Shown: positions 9,685-28,165, counted from the stretch's first letter. The stretch: DNA of 64,000 nt from an uncultured Burkholderiales bacterium (GCA_937864175.1 CALMJH010000041.1:124001-188000), one strand, 5' to 3'. A program made the numbers and translations. Notes: generated from the sequence alone by a model not told the origin.

Positions 9685-10521
9685 TTAACGAAGTTCCTGA
9701 ACACATCGAAAACCAATATACGCGACCCGCGTGTCACGAGGCTTGGTGGCTACATCCTCCACCAACTGCCTATCGGGTCCATACCACCAGGAGGCGCCCC
9801 GGGTGACCCGTTCCTGGCCTTGGCCGGTATTGACCCATTCCCAGACATTGCCCCCCATGTCATGCAGGCCATTGACCCCTGGGGGCGTCTGCCCAACTGC
9901 CACCGGCCCCAGGCCACGGTCCAGGACACCGGCGGGCGCAAGGCCCGGATAGTTCCCGCAGCCAGACAGACAGTGGCTAGCCCGGGCCGAAACCCCATTG
10001 GGCCAGCGATAGGTGCGCCCTTTTTCAAAGGGCGCAGGCGGTGCCGTTCTCTGCTCGGTATAGGCCGCCGAAACCCATTCTGCATCAGTTGGGAGCCGTT
10101 TGCCCCAGGCCTGGCAGGCTTGTTGTGCCTCGTCAAAGGTGAGGTGAACCGCCGGCTCCTGGGGCACTGCAGGTCGGCCAAAGGGCGACTGCCAAGTCCA
10201 GCCGGGCTTCTGCGTCCAGCCCGCCTCGTAGACAAACCCGCCGCCCTCCCGCTCTGCCCGACTGACAAATCCCGTGGCCCTGGCGTACCCACGAAACTGC
10301 TCGACGCTGACCTCGTGCCGGTCCCAGAGCAAGCCCCCGATAGCCTGCTGCGGCATGGTGGTGGTGAGCCGGCCCAGCGCGGGCTGGGCGACTGCGGCGG
10401 GGGGCAGGCAACAGAGCAGAGCCGGGCCGCAGACCAGCCCAGCGAGGCCCAGACCCCAGGCCCATCGGGTTTTCCCCTGCCGGCTTGGGCTTTTCGGACT
10501 TTGAAGTTCGGATTGTTCCAT
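9685..10521 (-). CDS. SUMF1/PvdO-like (formylglycine-generating-enzyme family) exported protein
   Basis: 278 aa with an N-terminal signal-type hydrophobic stretch (about residues 21-45, ending near AVAQP) and then a SUMF1-type C-type-lectin-like domain. Family motifs seen are KRLPTDAEW, NVWEWV, RGASWW and the terminal GFRC. The cysteine of the copper site of true formylglycine-generating enzymes is not found in the RGASWWYGPDR region, so sulfatase activation is unlikely. It heads an operon encoding an ABC exporter, which suggests that it modifies or binds the cargo, or serves as a structural periplasmic partner. Function unproven. Confidence 0.75.
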   Translation of the reverse strand: MEQSELQSPKSPSRQGKTRWAWGLGLAGLVCGPALLCCLPPAAVAQPALGRLTTTMPQQAIGGLLWDRHEVSVEQFRGYARATGFVSRAEREGGGFVYEAGWTQKPGWTWQSPFGRPAVPQEPAVHLTFDEAQQACQAWGKRLPTDAEWVSAAYTEQRTAPPAPFEKGRTYRWPNGVSARASHCLSGCGNYPGLAPAGVLDRGLGPVAVGQTPPGVNGLHDMGGNVWEWVNTGQGQERVTRGASWWYGPDRQLVEDVATKPRDTRVAYIGFRCVQELR

Positions 10522-10570
10522 GACAAGATCTCGCTGAGCTTTGAACAGATCGAAGAAAGGGCTCTGAACT

Positions 10571-11269
10571 ATGACCAGCCGTTGGATTTCAGTTCCCAGC
10601 GCCGACGGGCGCCCGTTTGAGGCATACGTCAGTGAGCCGGTTACGGGCCGCGGACCAGGCCTGCTTCTGATTCAAGAAATCTTTGGAGTCAACGAGCACA
10701 TCCGTGCTGTTGCCGACCAGTATGCAGCCGATGGCTTTGTCGTCATCGCGCCGGACGTCTTCTGGCGGGAATCTCCCCGCGTTGACCTGGCCTACGATGC
10801 AGTCGGCTTCGAAAAAGGCTTGGGCCTGCTCTCGCGACTGAACGTTGACCTGGCTGCCTCTGACTTGCAGAGAACCGTCGAGGCGGTCCGTCACCTGGAC
10901 AGCTGCACCGGCCTGGTGGGGTCGGTCGGATTCTGTATGGGCGGCCTGCTCTCTTTCGTGGCCGCAGCCCGCGCGGGCGTGGACACCGCGGTCTGCTACT
11001 ACGGCGGTGGCATTGATCAGCACCTTGAGCTGGTCGAAGACATCACCTGCCCTCTGCTGCTCCATTTCGCGGAAAAAGACGGCTACATCCCTGCCAAAGC
11101 CGTTGCATCGGTTCGCCAGAGTCTGTCGGGTCGGGACAACGTTAGAATCGTGACTCATCCCAGTGTGGACCATGGGTTCAACTGCTGGCGCAGACCAGCC
11201 TGGCACCAACAGACGGCCGCCAGAGCCCGTGGTCAGACACTGGTCCATCTGTCTGAAACCCTTAGTTAA
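10571..11269 (+). CDS. Dienelactone hydrolase family protein
   Basis: 232-aa alpha/beta hydrolase of the carboxymethylenebutenolidase type. The family triad is visible: nucleophile Cys in GFCMGG (about residue 119), Asp in EKDGYIP (about 170) and His in VDHGF (about 197). The QEIFGVN segment near residue 36 contains the conserved Glu. It is transcribed divergently from the SUMF1-like gene with only 49 bp between the starts. In the beta-ketoadipate route such enzymes open dienelactone, but many homologues act on other esters. No aromatic degradation genes are nearby. Confidence 0.88.
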   Translation: MTSRWISVPSADGRPFEAYVSEPVTGRGPGLLLIQEIFGVNEHIRAVADQYAADGFVVIAPDVFWRESPRVDLAYDAVGFEKGLGLLSRLNVDLAASDLQRTVEAVRHLDSCTGLVGSVGFCMGGLLSFVAAARAGVDTAVCYYGGGIDQHLELVEDITCPLLLHFAEKDGYIPAKAVASVRQSLSGRDNVRIVTHPSVDHGFNCWRRPAWHQQTAARARGQTLVHLSETLS

Positions 11270-11351
11270 CAAAGCGACACAGTGATTGAGCTGCCGATGA
11301 TTCTTGCAACTATTGCCGCCGGCGGCGCTATCGCCCAGATCCAGCTCGGCT

Positions 11352-12116
11352 TCAGAGAGGATCTGCGCGGGTCGCCCAGCGCCAGAGTCGTTGAGGCTGG
11401 CAGGGCAGAAACAAGAGCAGGTGTTCGAGCAGGGCCAGAATAACCAGGCCGAGCACCAGTGCGGCGCTGAGGGTCTGAGCCGCCGTCTGACCTGGGCTGC
11501 TAATGGTCTGCCAGAGGCTGACAGCCATCCATCCCCCCATCAGAAGACTCAGGGGCAAAAGCCAGTTGAAATCCCGGCGGCGGAAGTAGGTGACCATGTG
11601 GGAGAGACTGCTGGGCAGAAACTCCTCGTAGAAATTTTTCACGCCCAGCATGAGGTTGAGCTTGGCGGAGAGCCGCATGATCCAGAGGACTGCGAAGGTG
11701 GCCAGTCCAGTCTGATTTGGCGCATCAAGAGCGGGAATAGCCAATGCGGCAAAGAGCAGCAGGAGAGCGATCTCATGGTGAGAGACCGTTAGAAAAGCCC
11801 GCCAGAAGCGTCGCCATCCAGTGAGGTCCGGCGTGGCACGGGACCGGTTGGGCCCCGTCACCAGGCCGATGAGAAACGCAGCCTCCTGCCAGGCCCAGAC
11901 GCCTAATGCGGAGAGAAATCCCAACAGACTGCCCTCGAGAGTAAGCGTCTGGCTGGCCTCTGCGTGGACCGAGAGGCCCACCACCAAGGCAATGGACCAG
12001 ACCGCCATCGCAAGACGTTGGCGTCCCCTCCCCCCTCTGCTGCCCCAGAGCACCAGGCCGGTGAGCAGCCACCAGGCCAGTAAGGCGATCACCAGTCCCG
12101 TTGCGACGATCATCAT
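11352..12116 (-). CDS. puhE: Photosynthetic complex assembly protein PuhE (DUF3623 type)
   Basis: About 254 aa, highly hydrophobic, with roughly seven predicted spans. The segment WIMRLSAKLNLMLGVKNFYEEFLP is split here as RLSAKLNLMLGVKN and EEFLP; it is the hallmark of the PuhE family, needed for normal reaction-centre and LH1 assembly. I take the ATG at 12116 (MMIVATGLVIALLAWW) as the start: it lies 5 nt after the acsF stop and begins right at the first span. It is the last gene of the bchF-to-puhE superoperon. Confidence 0.85.
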   Translation of the reverse strand: MMIVATGLVIALLAWWLLTGLVLWGSRGGRGRQRLAMAVWSIALVVGLSVHAEASQTLTLEGSLLGFLSALGVWAWQEAAFLIGLVTGPNRSRATPDLTGWRRFWRAFLTVSHHEIALLLLFAALAIPALDAPNQTGLATFAVLWIMRLSAKLNLMLGVKNFYEEFLPSSLSHMVTYFRRRDFNWLLPLSLLMGGWMAVSLWQTISSPGQTAAQTLSAALVLGLVILALLEHLLLFLPCQPQRLWRWATRADPL

Positions 12117-12121
12117 CCGAC

Positions 12122-13237
12122 TTACCAGGCCGGTGCCAGACGGGGCGCAGCCGGCAGAGCCGCCCGACGGGTCGGCATGAAATAGAGGCGTGCGAAGGTC
12201 AGCGCGCCGCGGGCGGCCTGCCATCCCAGCGACAGACGCCCGGCGAGTCCCCCCCGGGCCTTGGCCTGGTCGACACGGTTCTGAACATCGCAGAGCACCC
12301 GCAGCAGCCTGAGAAATTCTGGATGGTCAACCTGCAGGGTCACCGGGAAGACCTGCTTGCAGATCTCGGTCGTGATGGCCAGCACCTTCAAGTCATAGTC
12401 GGTTGGGTCGAATCCAAGGGCACGGTGCATGGCCGGACGGGTATGGTCCCGAACAAACATGGTGGCAAAGACCGCCAGTTGGAAGAACCGGATCCAGTAG
12501 AGGTTGTGGCCCCGCAAGAGTCCAGGGTTTGCACGCATCAGCAAGGCAAACGCCTCGCCATGCCGAAACTCGTCGTTACACCACTTCTCGAACCACTGAA
12601 AGATCGGGTGAAAACGAAGGGAGGGATTGGCCTCAATCTGGCGGTAGATGGCGATGTAGCGGGCATAGCCAATCTTCTCGGAGAGATAGGTGGCATAGAA
12701 AATAAACTTCGGCCTGAAGTAGGTGTACTTCTTGATCTTGGTGAGAAGACCGAGGTCAACCCCAATGCCGAAATCTTTGAGCCACTGGTTGATAAAGCCG
12801 GCGTGCCGAGATTCGTCACGGGCCATGTAACCAAAGACGGCCTTCATGTCTGGGTTGTCGACTTTCTTTTTGAGTTCCGCATAGAGCACACAGCCTGAGA
12901 ACTCTGAAGTCACGGAGCTGATCAGGAAGTCGCTGAACTCCTTGTAGAGTTCGGGGTCGAGGTCCTGAGCATAGTTGTGGCCTACCAACTCGGGGGGCCG
13001 CTGAAAGTGGTCATCGTTGTTGTCAGCCTCGAATTCCGCCATCAAGGCATCCCATTCAGGGCGCAGGGCCTCTACCGAGACCTTATTAATGGCGGCTGCA
13101 TCAGTGGTGTAGAACCTGGGCGTCAGCAGAGTGTCTTCCTGGGCCTTACGCGTGGCCTCATTGGAAACACGGTTCTTGGCGTTGATTCGTTCATGGGCAG
13201 CACTGGCTGCCGCAAAGACTTCTGAGTGTTCACTCAT
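12122..13237 (-). CDS. acsF: Aerobic Mg-protoporphyrin IX monomethyl ester cyclase AcsF
   Basis: Diiron oxygenase that forms the isocyclic ring E to give divinyl-protochlorophyllide, using O2. The diiron ligands lie in [21 protein letters not shown] and [10 protein letters not shown], all intact. The start is placed at 13237 (MSEHSEVF) because AGGAG precedes it by 8 nt; it overlaps the puhC stop. No anaerobic cyclase (BchE) is seen in the window, so chlorophyll synthesis coded here depends on oxygen. It sits among puh assembly genes, as in other purple bacteria. Confidence 0.96.
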   Translation of the reverse strand: MSEHSEVFAAASAAHERINAKNRVSNEATRKAQEDTLLTPRFYTTDAAAINKVSVEALRPEWDALMAEFEADNNDDHFQRPPELVGHNYAQDLDPELYKEFSDFLISSVTSEFSGCVLYAELKKKVDNPDMKAVFGYMARDESRHAGFINQWLKDFGIGVDLGLLTKIKKYTYFRPKFIFYATYLSEKIGYARYIAIYRQIEANPSLRFHPIFQWFEKWCNDEFRHGEAFALLMRANPGLLRGHNLYWIRFFQLAVFATMFVRDHTRPAMHRALGFDPTDYDLKVLAITTEICKQVFPVTLQVDHPEFLRLLRVLCDVQNRVDQAKARGGLAGRLSLGWQAARGALTFARLYFMPTRRAALPAAPRLAPAW

Positions 13238-13746
13238 TTTTCTCTCCTGGTACCCCAATGGGCTTCTTTTAAATAGACCGCAAAGACCGCTGCGTTGGTG
13301 GGACCCAGTGCGGTAAGGTCGACCTCATGGCCCGTCAGCGGATCGGACAGGACGAGACCACCGGCCTCGGTGCGACGAAGCTCAAAGGCCTGTTCTGGAC
13401 CAAGGCCCTGCTTGAGTCGGGCCCGAGCAAGGCTGCGTAAAACGCTTCGCGCAAAGCCTGCCTCTCCTTCGATGCTCTGGAGTGGCTGGCCAGTCTGGCC
13501 GTCGACTACCGAGATGCTGGTGTCTGCAGCATCCCGAAAGACCAACTGGCGTGACCGATGGACGCCCGGCGTCTCGCTGCTCGCAAGGCCAGCGGCAGTG
13601 CCGAGAGCCTGTGCCAGTTGTCGTTTTTCGTGGGCAGACCACCCCGCCAAGACCAGACTCGCCAGCAAGAGGCTGGCGATGCTGGCCAAGGGCCACCCCT
13701 CGAGGCGGGGTCTCGAGACCAGTCGGGGGCTCGGAAGTTCATTCAT
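13234..13746 (-). CDS. puhC: Photosynthetic complex assembly protein PuhC
   Basis: 170 aa with one N-terminal span (about residues 20-38) followed by a periplasmic domain, as in PuhC, which helps reorganise LH1 around the reaction centre. It is recognised by size, topology and the motifs [13 protein letters not shown] and [15 protein letters not shown]-type C-terminus. Overlaps puhB upstream by 4 nt and acsF downstream by 4 nt, so all three are translationally coupled. Confidence 0.85.
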   Translation of the reverse strand: MNELPSPRLVSRPRLEGWPLASIASLLLASLVLAGWSAHEKRQLAQALGTAAGLASSETPGVHRSRQLVFRDAADTSISVVDGQTGQPLQSIEGEAGFARSVLRSLARARLKQGLGPEQAFELRRTEAGGLVLSDPLTGHEVDLTALGPTNAAVFAVYLKEAHWGTRREK

Positions 13747-14426
13747 CCGTGCAGTGCCTCTTGATTCATCGACAACTCACCCAGGGCCTGGTCCATCTGC
13801 GAACGGGATGCCGTCGGACGCAAGAAGCGCCCAGCCCAGTCCTCACAGGCCTTGTGGAGAAGCTCTCCAACCCTGGCGGCAGCTGGCAGACAACGCAGCA
13901 TCGGAACGGGCTGTCGCAAGGACCATGGCTTGGCGTGCGGCCAGAGATGCAGATAGGCAATCTTGTCGCCTGGCACCAGTTGGAGAGCCACGTCGCCCAC
14001 CCCATCACGACCCAGACGGAGGTCAGCGGCCGCAATTCGTGAAAAGGGCAGATTGAAGGTGACACTCAAGACAATTCCCACCCGCATCACTACCCGACGG
14101 CTGGTGATGGTGTAGACGGTGGTCTTGGCCATCAGCCAGGCCAGACCGCCAAACATCAGAATGGCTAGACCCGCTACGGGAATCATCCAGCTCGCCTGGG
14201 CCATTGCACTCAGCCAGCCCTGGTTGGGCTCATAGCCTAGAACGACACGCAAGGCGATGAGTAGGCTGAAATAGGCCACCAGGCCCCGTGCATGGAAGAC
14301 CTGCGCAAAGAGGGCCGTCCAGCTGGGGCTGCCCTGCCAGACAATCTGCTCATGAGCAGGGAGTCGTTCCGGCAGCCCATATTCGGGCTCGAGCTCATGC
14401 TCGTGACCGTGGTGGTGGGCTTTCAC
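13743..14426 (-). CDS. puhB: Photosynthetic complex assembly protein PuhB (PH-domain membrane protein)
   Basis: 227 aa. An N-terminal His-rich stretch (HHHGHEHE), then a GLPERLPAHEQIVWQGSP motif, two or three spans (about residues 50-115), and a bacterial PH-like domain (TVYTITSRRVVMRVGI). PuhB assists assembly of the reaction centre and its dimerisation in Rhodobacter. It overlaps puhA by 4 nt (ATGA). Confidence 0.88.
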   Translation of the reverse strand: MKAHHHGHEHELEPEYGLPERLPAHEQIVWQGSPSWTALFAQVFHARGLVAYFSLLIALRVVLGYEPNQGWLSAMAQASWMIPVAGLAILMFGGLAWLMAKTTVYTITSRRVVMRVGIVLSVTFNLPFSRIAAADLRLGRDGVGDVALQLVPGDKIAYLHLWPHAKPWSLRQPVPMLRCLPAAARVGELLHKACEDWAGRFLRPTASRSQMDQALGELSMNQEALHG

Positions 14427-15208
14427 AGCAGTGGCTCTCGACGTTTGGCCGTTGCAAAGAGGGTTCCGGCTCCAAAGTAGCCCATCACCTTCTCCTCCTC
14501 GAGACGGGAGATTTCACCGGGATTTGCAAGCCCTGGAACCCCCTCGAGCTGGCCAGCCAGGACTGCCTCAACCGTGACGCGGTTGCCCTTGATTCGGTCA
14601 CGGCGAACACGGGCAAAGTTCATGGGGATCAGAATGCTACGGCCCCCATTGGTCTGGACTTCCAGGTAGCGAATAAGGTGCTCTGAACGGTCGACCCAGA
14701 CGTCGGTCACCCGACCACCGACCTGGCTGTCTGCGCCAAGGACTGGCAGTCCACGTGGATCCAAATCTTGGTGGGCCAAGGAGAAGCCTTCGGCCTGGCG
14801 AAGAGGAACAATTCGTGCATGGCCCTCGGCTGTGAGGTCTGGCTTCTGGGACCGCTGGGTGAAGGCCCCAGGGCCGATGCCACTGGTCATGGGGTTGCCC
14901 GTTGGCTCCAGCGGCATGCTAGGAAGGCCCGACAGCGAGCGGCCCTGGACCGGTAGTTCCTCTCGATCGCGTCCATGTGGAGCGACGAAGTCACCGTGGA
15001 ATTGGGTCTTGTAGACCTTTGGGGTTGGCATGCCTGCGATACCATTGTCGTAACGGACGCGGCCATCTGGTCGGTCAGTCTCCAAGGGAAACCCCTCCCG
15101 CTTGCTCTCGACCGTGAGGTAGTAGACCAGGCCAGCAAAGAAAGCCCAGAACAGGTAGAGCACCAGTTGGGCTACATCAACATACTGCGTAATTGCTCCA
15201 GTTCCCAT
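14423..15208 (-). CDS. puhA: Photosynthetic reaction centre H subunit
   Basis: 261 aa, the usual size. One N-terminal membrane span (LVLYLFWAFFAGLVYYLTV, about residues 16-34) is followed by SKREGFPLETD and a cytoplasmic beta-rich PRC-barrel domain. The H subunit caps the L/M heterodimer and governs proton entry to the secondary quinone. A strong RBS (AAGGAG, 6 nt before the ATG) marks the start. It lies downstream of lhaA, as in most purple bacteria, and is separated from it by 27 nt. Confidence 0.96.
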   Translation of the reverse strand: MGTGAITQYVDVAQLVLYLFWAFFAGLVYYLTVESKREGFPLETDRPDGRVRYDNGIAGMPTPKVYKTQFHGDFVAPHGRDREELPVQGRSLSGLPSMPLEPTGNPMTSGIGPGAFTQRSQKPDLTAEGHARIVPLRQAEGFSLAHQDLDPRGLPVLGADSQVGGRVTDVWVDRSEHLIRYLEVQTNGGRSILIPMNFARVRRDRIKGNRVTVEAVLAGQLEGVPGLANPGEISRLEEEKVMGYFGAGTLFATAKRREPLL

Positions 15209-15235
15209 GTCGTTCTCCTTCTCGTCATCGATGGC

Positions 15236-16662
15236 CTAGCCGGGGAATTCGGCGAGGCCAAATCTCTCCTCGGTGGAGGAGCGTTTAAAAGCCTTTACCA
15301 GCGGCCCAATTGCCACCAGCGTCATAAACAGCAACAACAACTCCAGGTGATAGACCGCGCTGTATCCCACAGCGGTCTTGGTCAGCACCTCGCCCAGATT
15401 GCCCTGCAAGGCAAGACCGGAGACCAGGTCACGAAGGCCCCCACCCAGGGCGACGGAGAGCCCGAGGCTAGTGGCCTGAACGGCCCCCCAGGCCCCCAAG
15501 GCCATTCCGGTGAGACCGCCCGTCTCAAGTGCCATCGCAGCCGCGAGGGTGCCAATTGAGAAGAGGCCTCCTCCGAAGCCAATGAGGGAGGTGCCAAGCT
15601 GAAACAGGAGAGGACTGGCGAGAGGCTCTGAGAAGATCACCAGCGAGAAGGCCAGTGTTCCCATGAGTGCCCCCATGGCCGCCAGAAAATGAGGCGTAAA
15701 GCCCAGACGAAGCGCGCGTGCAGATAGACCAAAGGCGGTCAAGGCACCGCCTGCTAGAAGAACCGTCAAGAAGCTGGTCTCGGCAACGGAGAGGCCAAGG
15801 ACCTCGGCGCCGTAGGGCTCCAGAATAATGTCCTGCATCGAGAAGGCGGCAGTCCCCATGAAGACCGCCACCAGGAAGCGGCGGTGTCCAGGAATCGCGA
15901 CGAAGCCTTGCCAGGCCGCCGCAAAGTGGGTCTCTCGTTGCACCGACGGTGACGTAAGGTCCGGCCGTCTGGGTTCCTGTTTCCACATCGCCAGGAGGTT
16001 CATCAGAATGACCGCCGTTGCGGCCCCCTGGACCACCTGTATCAGGCGAAGAGGACTGAAGGCTGTCAGCAGAAAACTAAAGAGCAGCCCACTGCTGACC
16101 ATACCCACCAACAACATGGCGTACATCAGCGCCACCATGCGGGGCCGACTCTTCGGCTCCACCAGATCGGTGGCCAATGCCAAACCCGTTGTCTGGACAG
16201 TCTGGACCCCAAGTCCGACCAGTAGGAAGGCCAGTGCCGCACTGGCTGGTCCAATTGCTGCGGGCCAATGGGTATCACCCGAGAGCAAAATCAAGGCAAA
16301 CGGCATGATGGCCAGACCACCGAAAGTCAGCAGGCTGCCTACCCAGAGGTAGGGCAGTCGCCGCAGTCCCAGGAAGGACCGATGGGTGTCCGACCGGAAA
16401 CCCACCATGGCCCTGAGCGGTGCAACCAAGACCGGCAGCGCCACCATGCTGGCGACAAGCCACGCCGCGACACCCATCTCCACAATCAGGACCCGGTTGA
16501 GGGTTCCAACCAGAAGGGCCATGCAGACGCCGACAGAGACCTGAAAGAGCGACAGTCGAAGCAGTCGCAGAACCGTGAGATCCCCCTGTGCCAGGTCGGC
16601 AAAGGGCAGCCACCGGGGATCGACGCGAGACCATCGGCGGGGAGACAGGAGGTCTAAGAGCA

Positions 16663-16666
<4 letters not shown>
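15236..16666 (-). CDS. lhaA: LH1 assembly protein LhaA (PucC-like MFS, BCD family)
   Basis: About 476 aa with twelve predicted spans of the bacteriochlorophyll-delivery (BCD) branch of the MFS. It is thought to feed pigment to, and protect, LH1 during assembly. Typical BCD motifs are VGTLNRVLIVEMGV near residue 50 and MQDIILEPYGAEVLG-like text near 310. Start at the ATG at 16666, which overlaps the bchM stop as ATGA; a second ATG follows at 16663. Position between bchM and puhA matches lhaA of other purple bacteria. Confidence 0.92.
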
Positions 16667-25592
<8,926 letters not shown>

Positions 25593-25662
25593 TTCCAGCC
25601 CCCGTACTGTGCAATCCGCCATGGGTCCTGGCTCCCCTCGTCTGCAAATCCTGATGAGACCC

Positions 25663-25691
25663 ACTCTAGGAGCCCCCCCAACAAATGTCAA
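25663..25691 (-). promoter_or_regulatory. Sigma-70-like promoter of the bchF superoperon
   Basis: On the minus strand, TTGACA (25691-25686) is followed after 17 nt by TAGAGT (25668-25663). This is a good -35 and a fair -10. The -35 lies inside the better PpsR-type element, so repressor binding would block polymerase. Confidence 0.6.
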
Positions 25692-25729
25692 CTCAAACTG
25701 ACATCTATTTATGTTGACAGATTATTATG
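25686..25729. promoter_or_regulatory. Tandem PpsR/CrtJ-type sites between bchF and aerR
   Basis: Site 1 at 25686-25703 is a perfect TGT-N12-ACA (TGTC...GACA). Exactly 8 bp further, 25712-25729 reads TGT-N12-ATG, a degenerate second site. Paired sites 8 bp apart are the established cooperative arrangement for CrtJ/PpsR. They would control both bchF and the aerR-ppsR operon, so the repressor is probably autoregulated. Confidence 0.75.
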
Positions 25730-25868
25730 TCCTAGACAAAATAAATCGTCGTCAGCGATGGACAGTCCCCGAAAAGAGAGGAAGATGGAGTCATTGAATT
25801 CGCGTGCAAATGCATCGGGCCGATCCCACCAGCGGATCAGTCCACGCACAGCGCACAGGGGGCGACAA

Positions 25869-26753
25869 ATGACACAGTCCAGAGCGGGCGTCCACAGCCC
25901 GACTACTTCTGGATCAGCAGCCGGGCGAGACCTATTTGATGTGGTCGAACACGAACTGATCCCCCGACTCCTCATGCTCGATTCTGGTGCTGCGGGTCTC
26001 TCCGCTCCGCAGACCAGTCGAGGCCTGTTCCAGGGGTCCCCACAAGGCCCTGCCGAGTCGCCAAATCCCGTCGCCCACCAGCTCGCCCTGCTGACGCTTG
26101 AGGCTGAGCTGCCTGACTGTCAGGCATATCTAGAGGGCCTGCGGGACAAGGGGCTGAGCCTCGAAGAGATCTTCCTGGACGTCCTCCAGCCTGCTGCACG
26201 AATCCTGGGCAGCCGCTGGAAGGAGGACAGCTGCAGCTTCGTCGATGTCACCACCGGACTCTGGCAACTCCAGCAAATCTTCCACCAGCTGCTCTACGAC
26301 TTCCAGGCAGAGCGGCCCAGTCGAGGGCAGGTCGAGACCAGCCCCGCCGGTCATCGCCCCACCGCTTTTTTCTGCACCCTGCCGGGCGCTCAACACCGCC
26401 TTGGTGTCCAGATGGTCAGTGCATTTTTCTGCAGAGCCGGCTGGCAGACCAGCCTCTCACCGAGTCAATCTCTTGGACAAATCCTTGAGGACGCCCAGCG
26501 GTTCACGCCTGACTTACTGGGGGTTTCCATAAGCTGCGAACGCGAGATGCACGAGGCCCCTGCGTTTATACTCGCACTCAGAAAAGCAACTAAAAAAAGC
26601 AATCCCATCCTCATGATCGGCGGCCCCGGCCCCTCGTTGTTCCCTGAGTTGGCACAGGCCTGCCAGGCCGACTTCGTGTCGGGCGATGCACCCTCAGCCC
26701 TCACCGCCGCCCACTCGCACCTCCAGAGTCGACGCGGTAAGGCCAGTGCCTAA
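25869..26753 (+). CDS. aerR: PpsR antirepressor AerR/PpaA (cobalamin-binding, SCHIC-type)
   Basis: Cytoplasmic regulator that binds a cobalamin and counteracts PpsR/CrtJ. The vitamin-B12-binding-like domain occupies the C-terminal two thirds. The family motif around GAQHRLGVQMVSAFFCRAGW places the cobalamin-ligand His at about residue 176. The start is uncertain: the ATG at 25869 has AGGGGG 6 nt upstream (294 aa), while in-frame ATGs at 25785 and 25758 have poorer SDs but are possible. It is coupled to ppsR, whose GTG overlaps its stop codon. Confidence 0.88.
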   Translation: MTQSRAGVHSPTTSGSAAGRDLFDVVEHELIPRLLMLDSGAAGLSAPQTSRGLFQGSPQGPAESPNPVAHQLALLTLEAELPDCQAYLEGLRDKGLSLEEIFLDVLQPAARILGSRWKEDSCSFVDVTTGLWQLQQIFHQLLYDFQAERPSRGQVETSPAGHRPTAFFCTLPGAQHRLGVQMVSAFFCRAGWQTSLSPSQSLGQILEDAQRFTPDLLGVSISCEREMHEAPAFILALRKATKKSNPILMIGGPGPSLFPELAQACQADFVSGDAPSALTAAHSHLQSRRGKASA

Positions 26754-28143
26754 AGCCAGCGCTGCCCGCCTCCAGACCGTCCGTCGGCCAGACCCGACCG
26801 AGACGCTCCGAGCCACCTCCGACCTGAGCCTAATACTGGACGACCAGGGCCTGGTGCTCGAGGTCTTTTCAAACCTGCCTGAGTTGCCAAATGCCGGTCA
26901 GGGATGGATCCGAAAGCCCTGGCTCGATACGGTCACCAGCGAGAGCCGCATCAAAATTCAGGAGACCCTCACCGAGGCGATGCAGCGTCCCCTGGAGCCC
27001 AGTCGATGGCGCCACATCAACCAGCTTATGGCCAAGGGGGCCGAGTGCCCTGTTTTGGTCTGTGCCATCTGGGATCCTGAGACTGGTCAGACGCTGGTGC
27101 TGGGCCGTGATCTGAGGTCGATGGCCAGCCTACAGTCTCGGCTGGTCCAGGCCCAGCAGCTGCTTGAGCAGGACTACCTGCGCATGCGGTCCATAGAAAA
27201 CCAATACCGAACCCTTTTTGACCTGGTTCGGGACCCCGTTCTGCTGATCGAGGCCAGGCATGGACGGGTCCTCGAGTCCAACAAGGCGAGCCAGACCTTT
27301 TTCGGTCAGACGGCAGCCCAACTCGCCGACAAGCGGCTCGAGTCGCTGGTCAGTGCGCCTTCTCTGGGCGGCCTGAGCCAGCTGCTCCGAGAGGTGGAAG
27401 GATCTGGACGTCCGGCCCAGGCGAGCCTGAAGTTCGGTCACGCCAAGCAAAAAGTGTCCGTCCACCTCGCCCATCTTCGCCATGAGAATGAGACCGCCTA
27501 TCTCCTGCGAATCGAATTGGCCCCCAACGCAACGGACCAGGCCAACGAAAACCATCTGCTCCAGGAGGCCCTGGCCAAGATGTCGGATGGCCTCGTGGTC
27601 ACTGATCGTCGCGGGGTCATTCTTCATGCCAATCCCGCCTTCGCTCAGATCCTTCAATGTCCTCACCATGCTCAGGTTCTGGGACAGCCCATCAGCCGGT
27701 GGCTTGGTCGGGCCAACACCGACCTTCAGGTCCTGCTCAACAGCCTGCAGACAGCTGGGGGCGTGCGGCTCTTTTCGACCCAACTCATCTCGGATGCAGG
27801 TGCCACCATTCCTGCCGAGATCTCTGGCGTGAGCCTGCCGCAAGACAAAGAGACTTGGTATGCCTTCACCATTCGAGACACAGGACGACGACTCGAGCCC
27901 CACGGCCCGGGAGAGGCTGGCTTTTCTCGGTCCCAGGAAGACCTCTCCAAACTCGTCGGCCGCATGCCCCTGAAAGACATCGTCGGCGAGACAGTGGATC
28001 TGATCGAAAAGCTCTGCATCGAGGCGGCTCTCAAACTCACCAAAAACAACCGGGCCTCCGCAGCAGACATGCTCGGACTCTCTCGTCAGAGCCTCTACGT
28101 CAAGATGAGGCGATTCGGGCTCGATCGGGGCGAGACGTCCTAG
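26746..28143 (+). CDS. ppsR: PpsR/CrtJ redox-responsive repressor of photosynthesis genes
   Basis: 465 aa from a GTG at 26746 that overlaps the aerR stop as GTGCCTAA; this length matches known PpsR (about 464). Domains: an N-terminal PAS-like region (about 20-130), a linker helix, PAS1 (about 150-255), PAS2 (about 275-385), and a C-terminal Fis-type helix-turn-helix (RASAADMLGLSRQSLYVK). Redox Cys424 sits in the HTH domain (KLCIEAALKL). The other redox Cys known near position 250 in R. sphaeroides is not found. TGT-N12-ACA targets are present at four promoters here. Confidence 0.94.
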   Translation: MPKASAARLQTVRRPDPTETLRATSDLSLILDDQGLVLEVFSNLPELPNAGQGWIRKPWLDTVTSESRIKIQETLTEAMQRPLEPSRWRHINQLMAKGAECPVLVCAIWDPETGQTLVLGRDLRSMASLQSRLVQAQQLLEQDYLRMRSIENQYRTLFDLVRDPVLLIEARHGRVLESNKASQTFFGQTAAQLADKRLESLVSAPSLGGLSQLLREVEGSGRPAQASLKFGHAKQKVSVHLAHLRHENETAYLLRIELAPNATDQANENHLLQEALAKMSDGLVVTDRRGVILHANPAFAQILQCPHHAQVLGQPISRWLGRANTDLQVLLNSLQTAGGVRLFSTQLISDAGATIPAEISGVSLPQDKETWYAFTIRDTGRRLEPHGPGEAGFSRSQEDLSKLVGRMPLKDIVGETVDLIEKLCIEAALKLTKNNRASAADMLGLSRQSLYVKMRRFGLDRGETS

Positions 28144-28165
28144 GCCTGGTCTTGCGGCCCCGGTG

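Noticed and set aside
11317-11328. GCCGCCGGCGGC palindrome between dlh and puhE as a terminator
   Set aside because: Short, with no loop and no T-tract; probably chance in GC-rich sequence.
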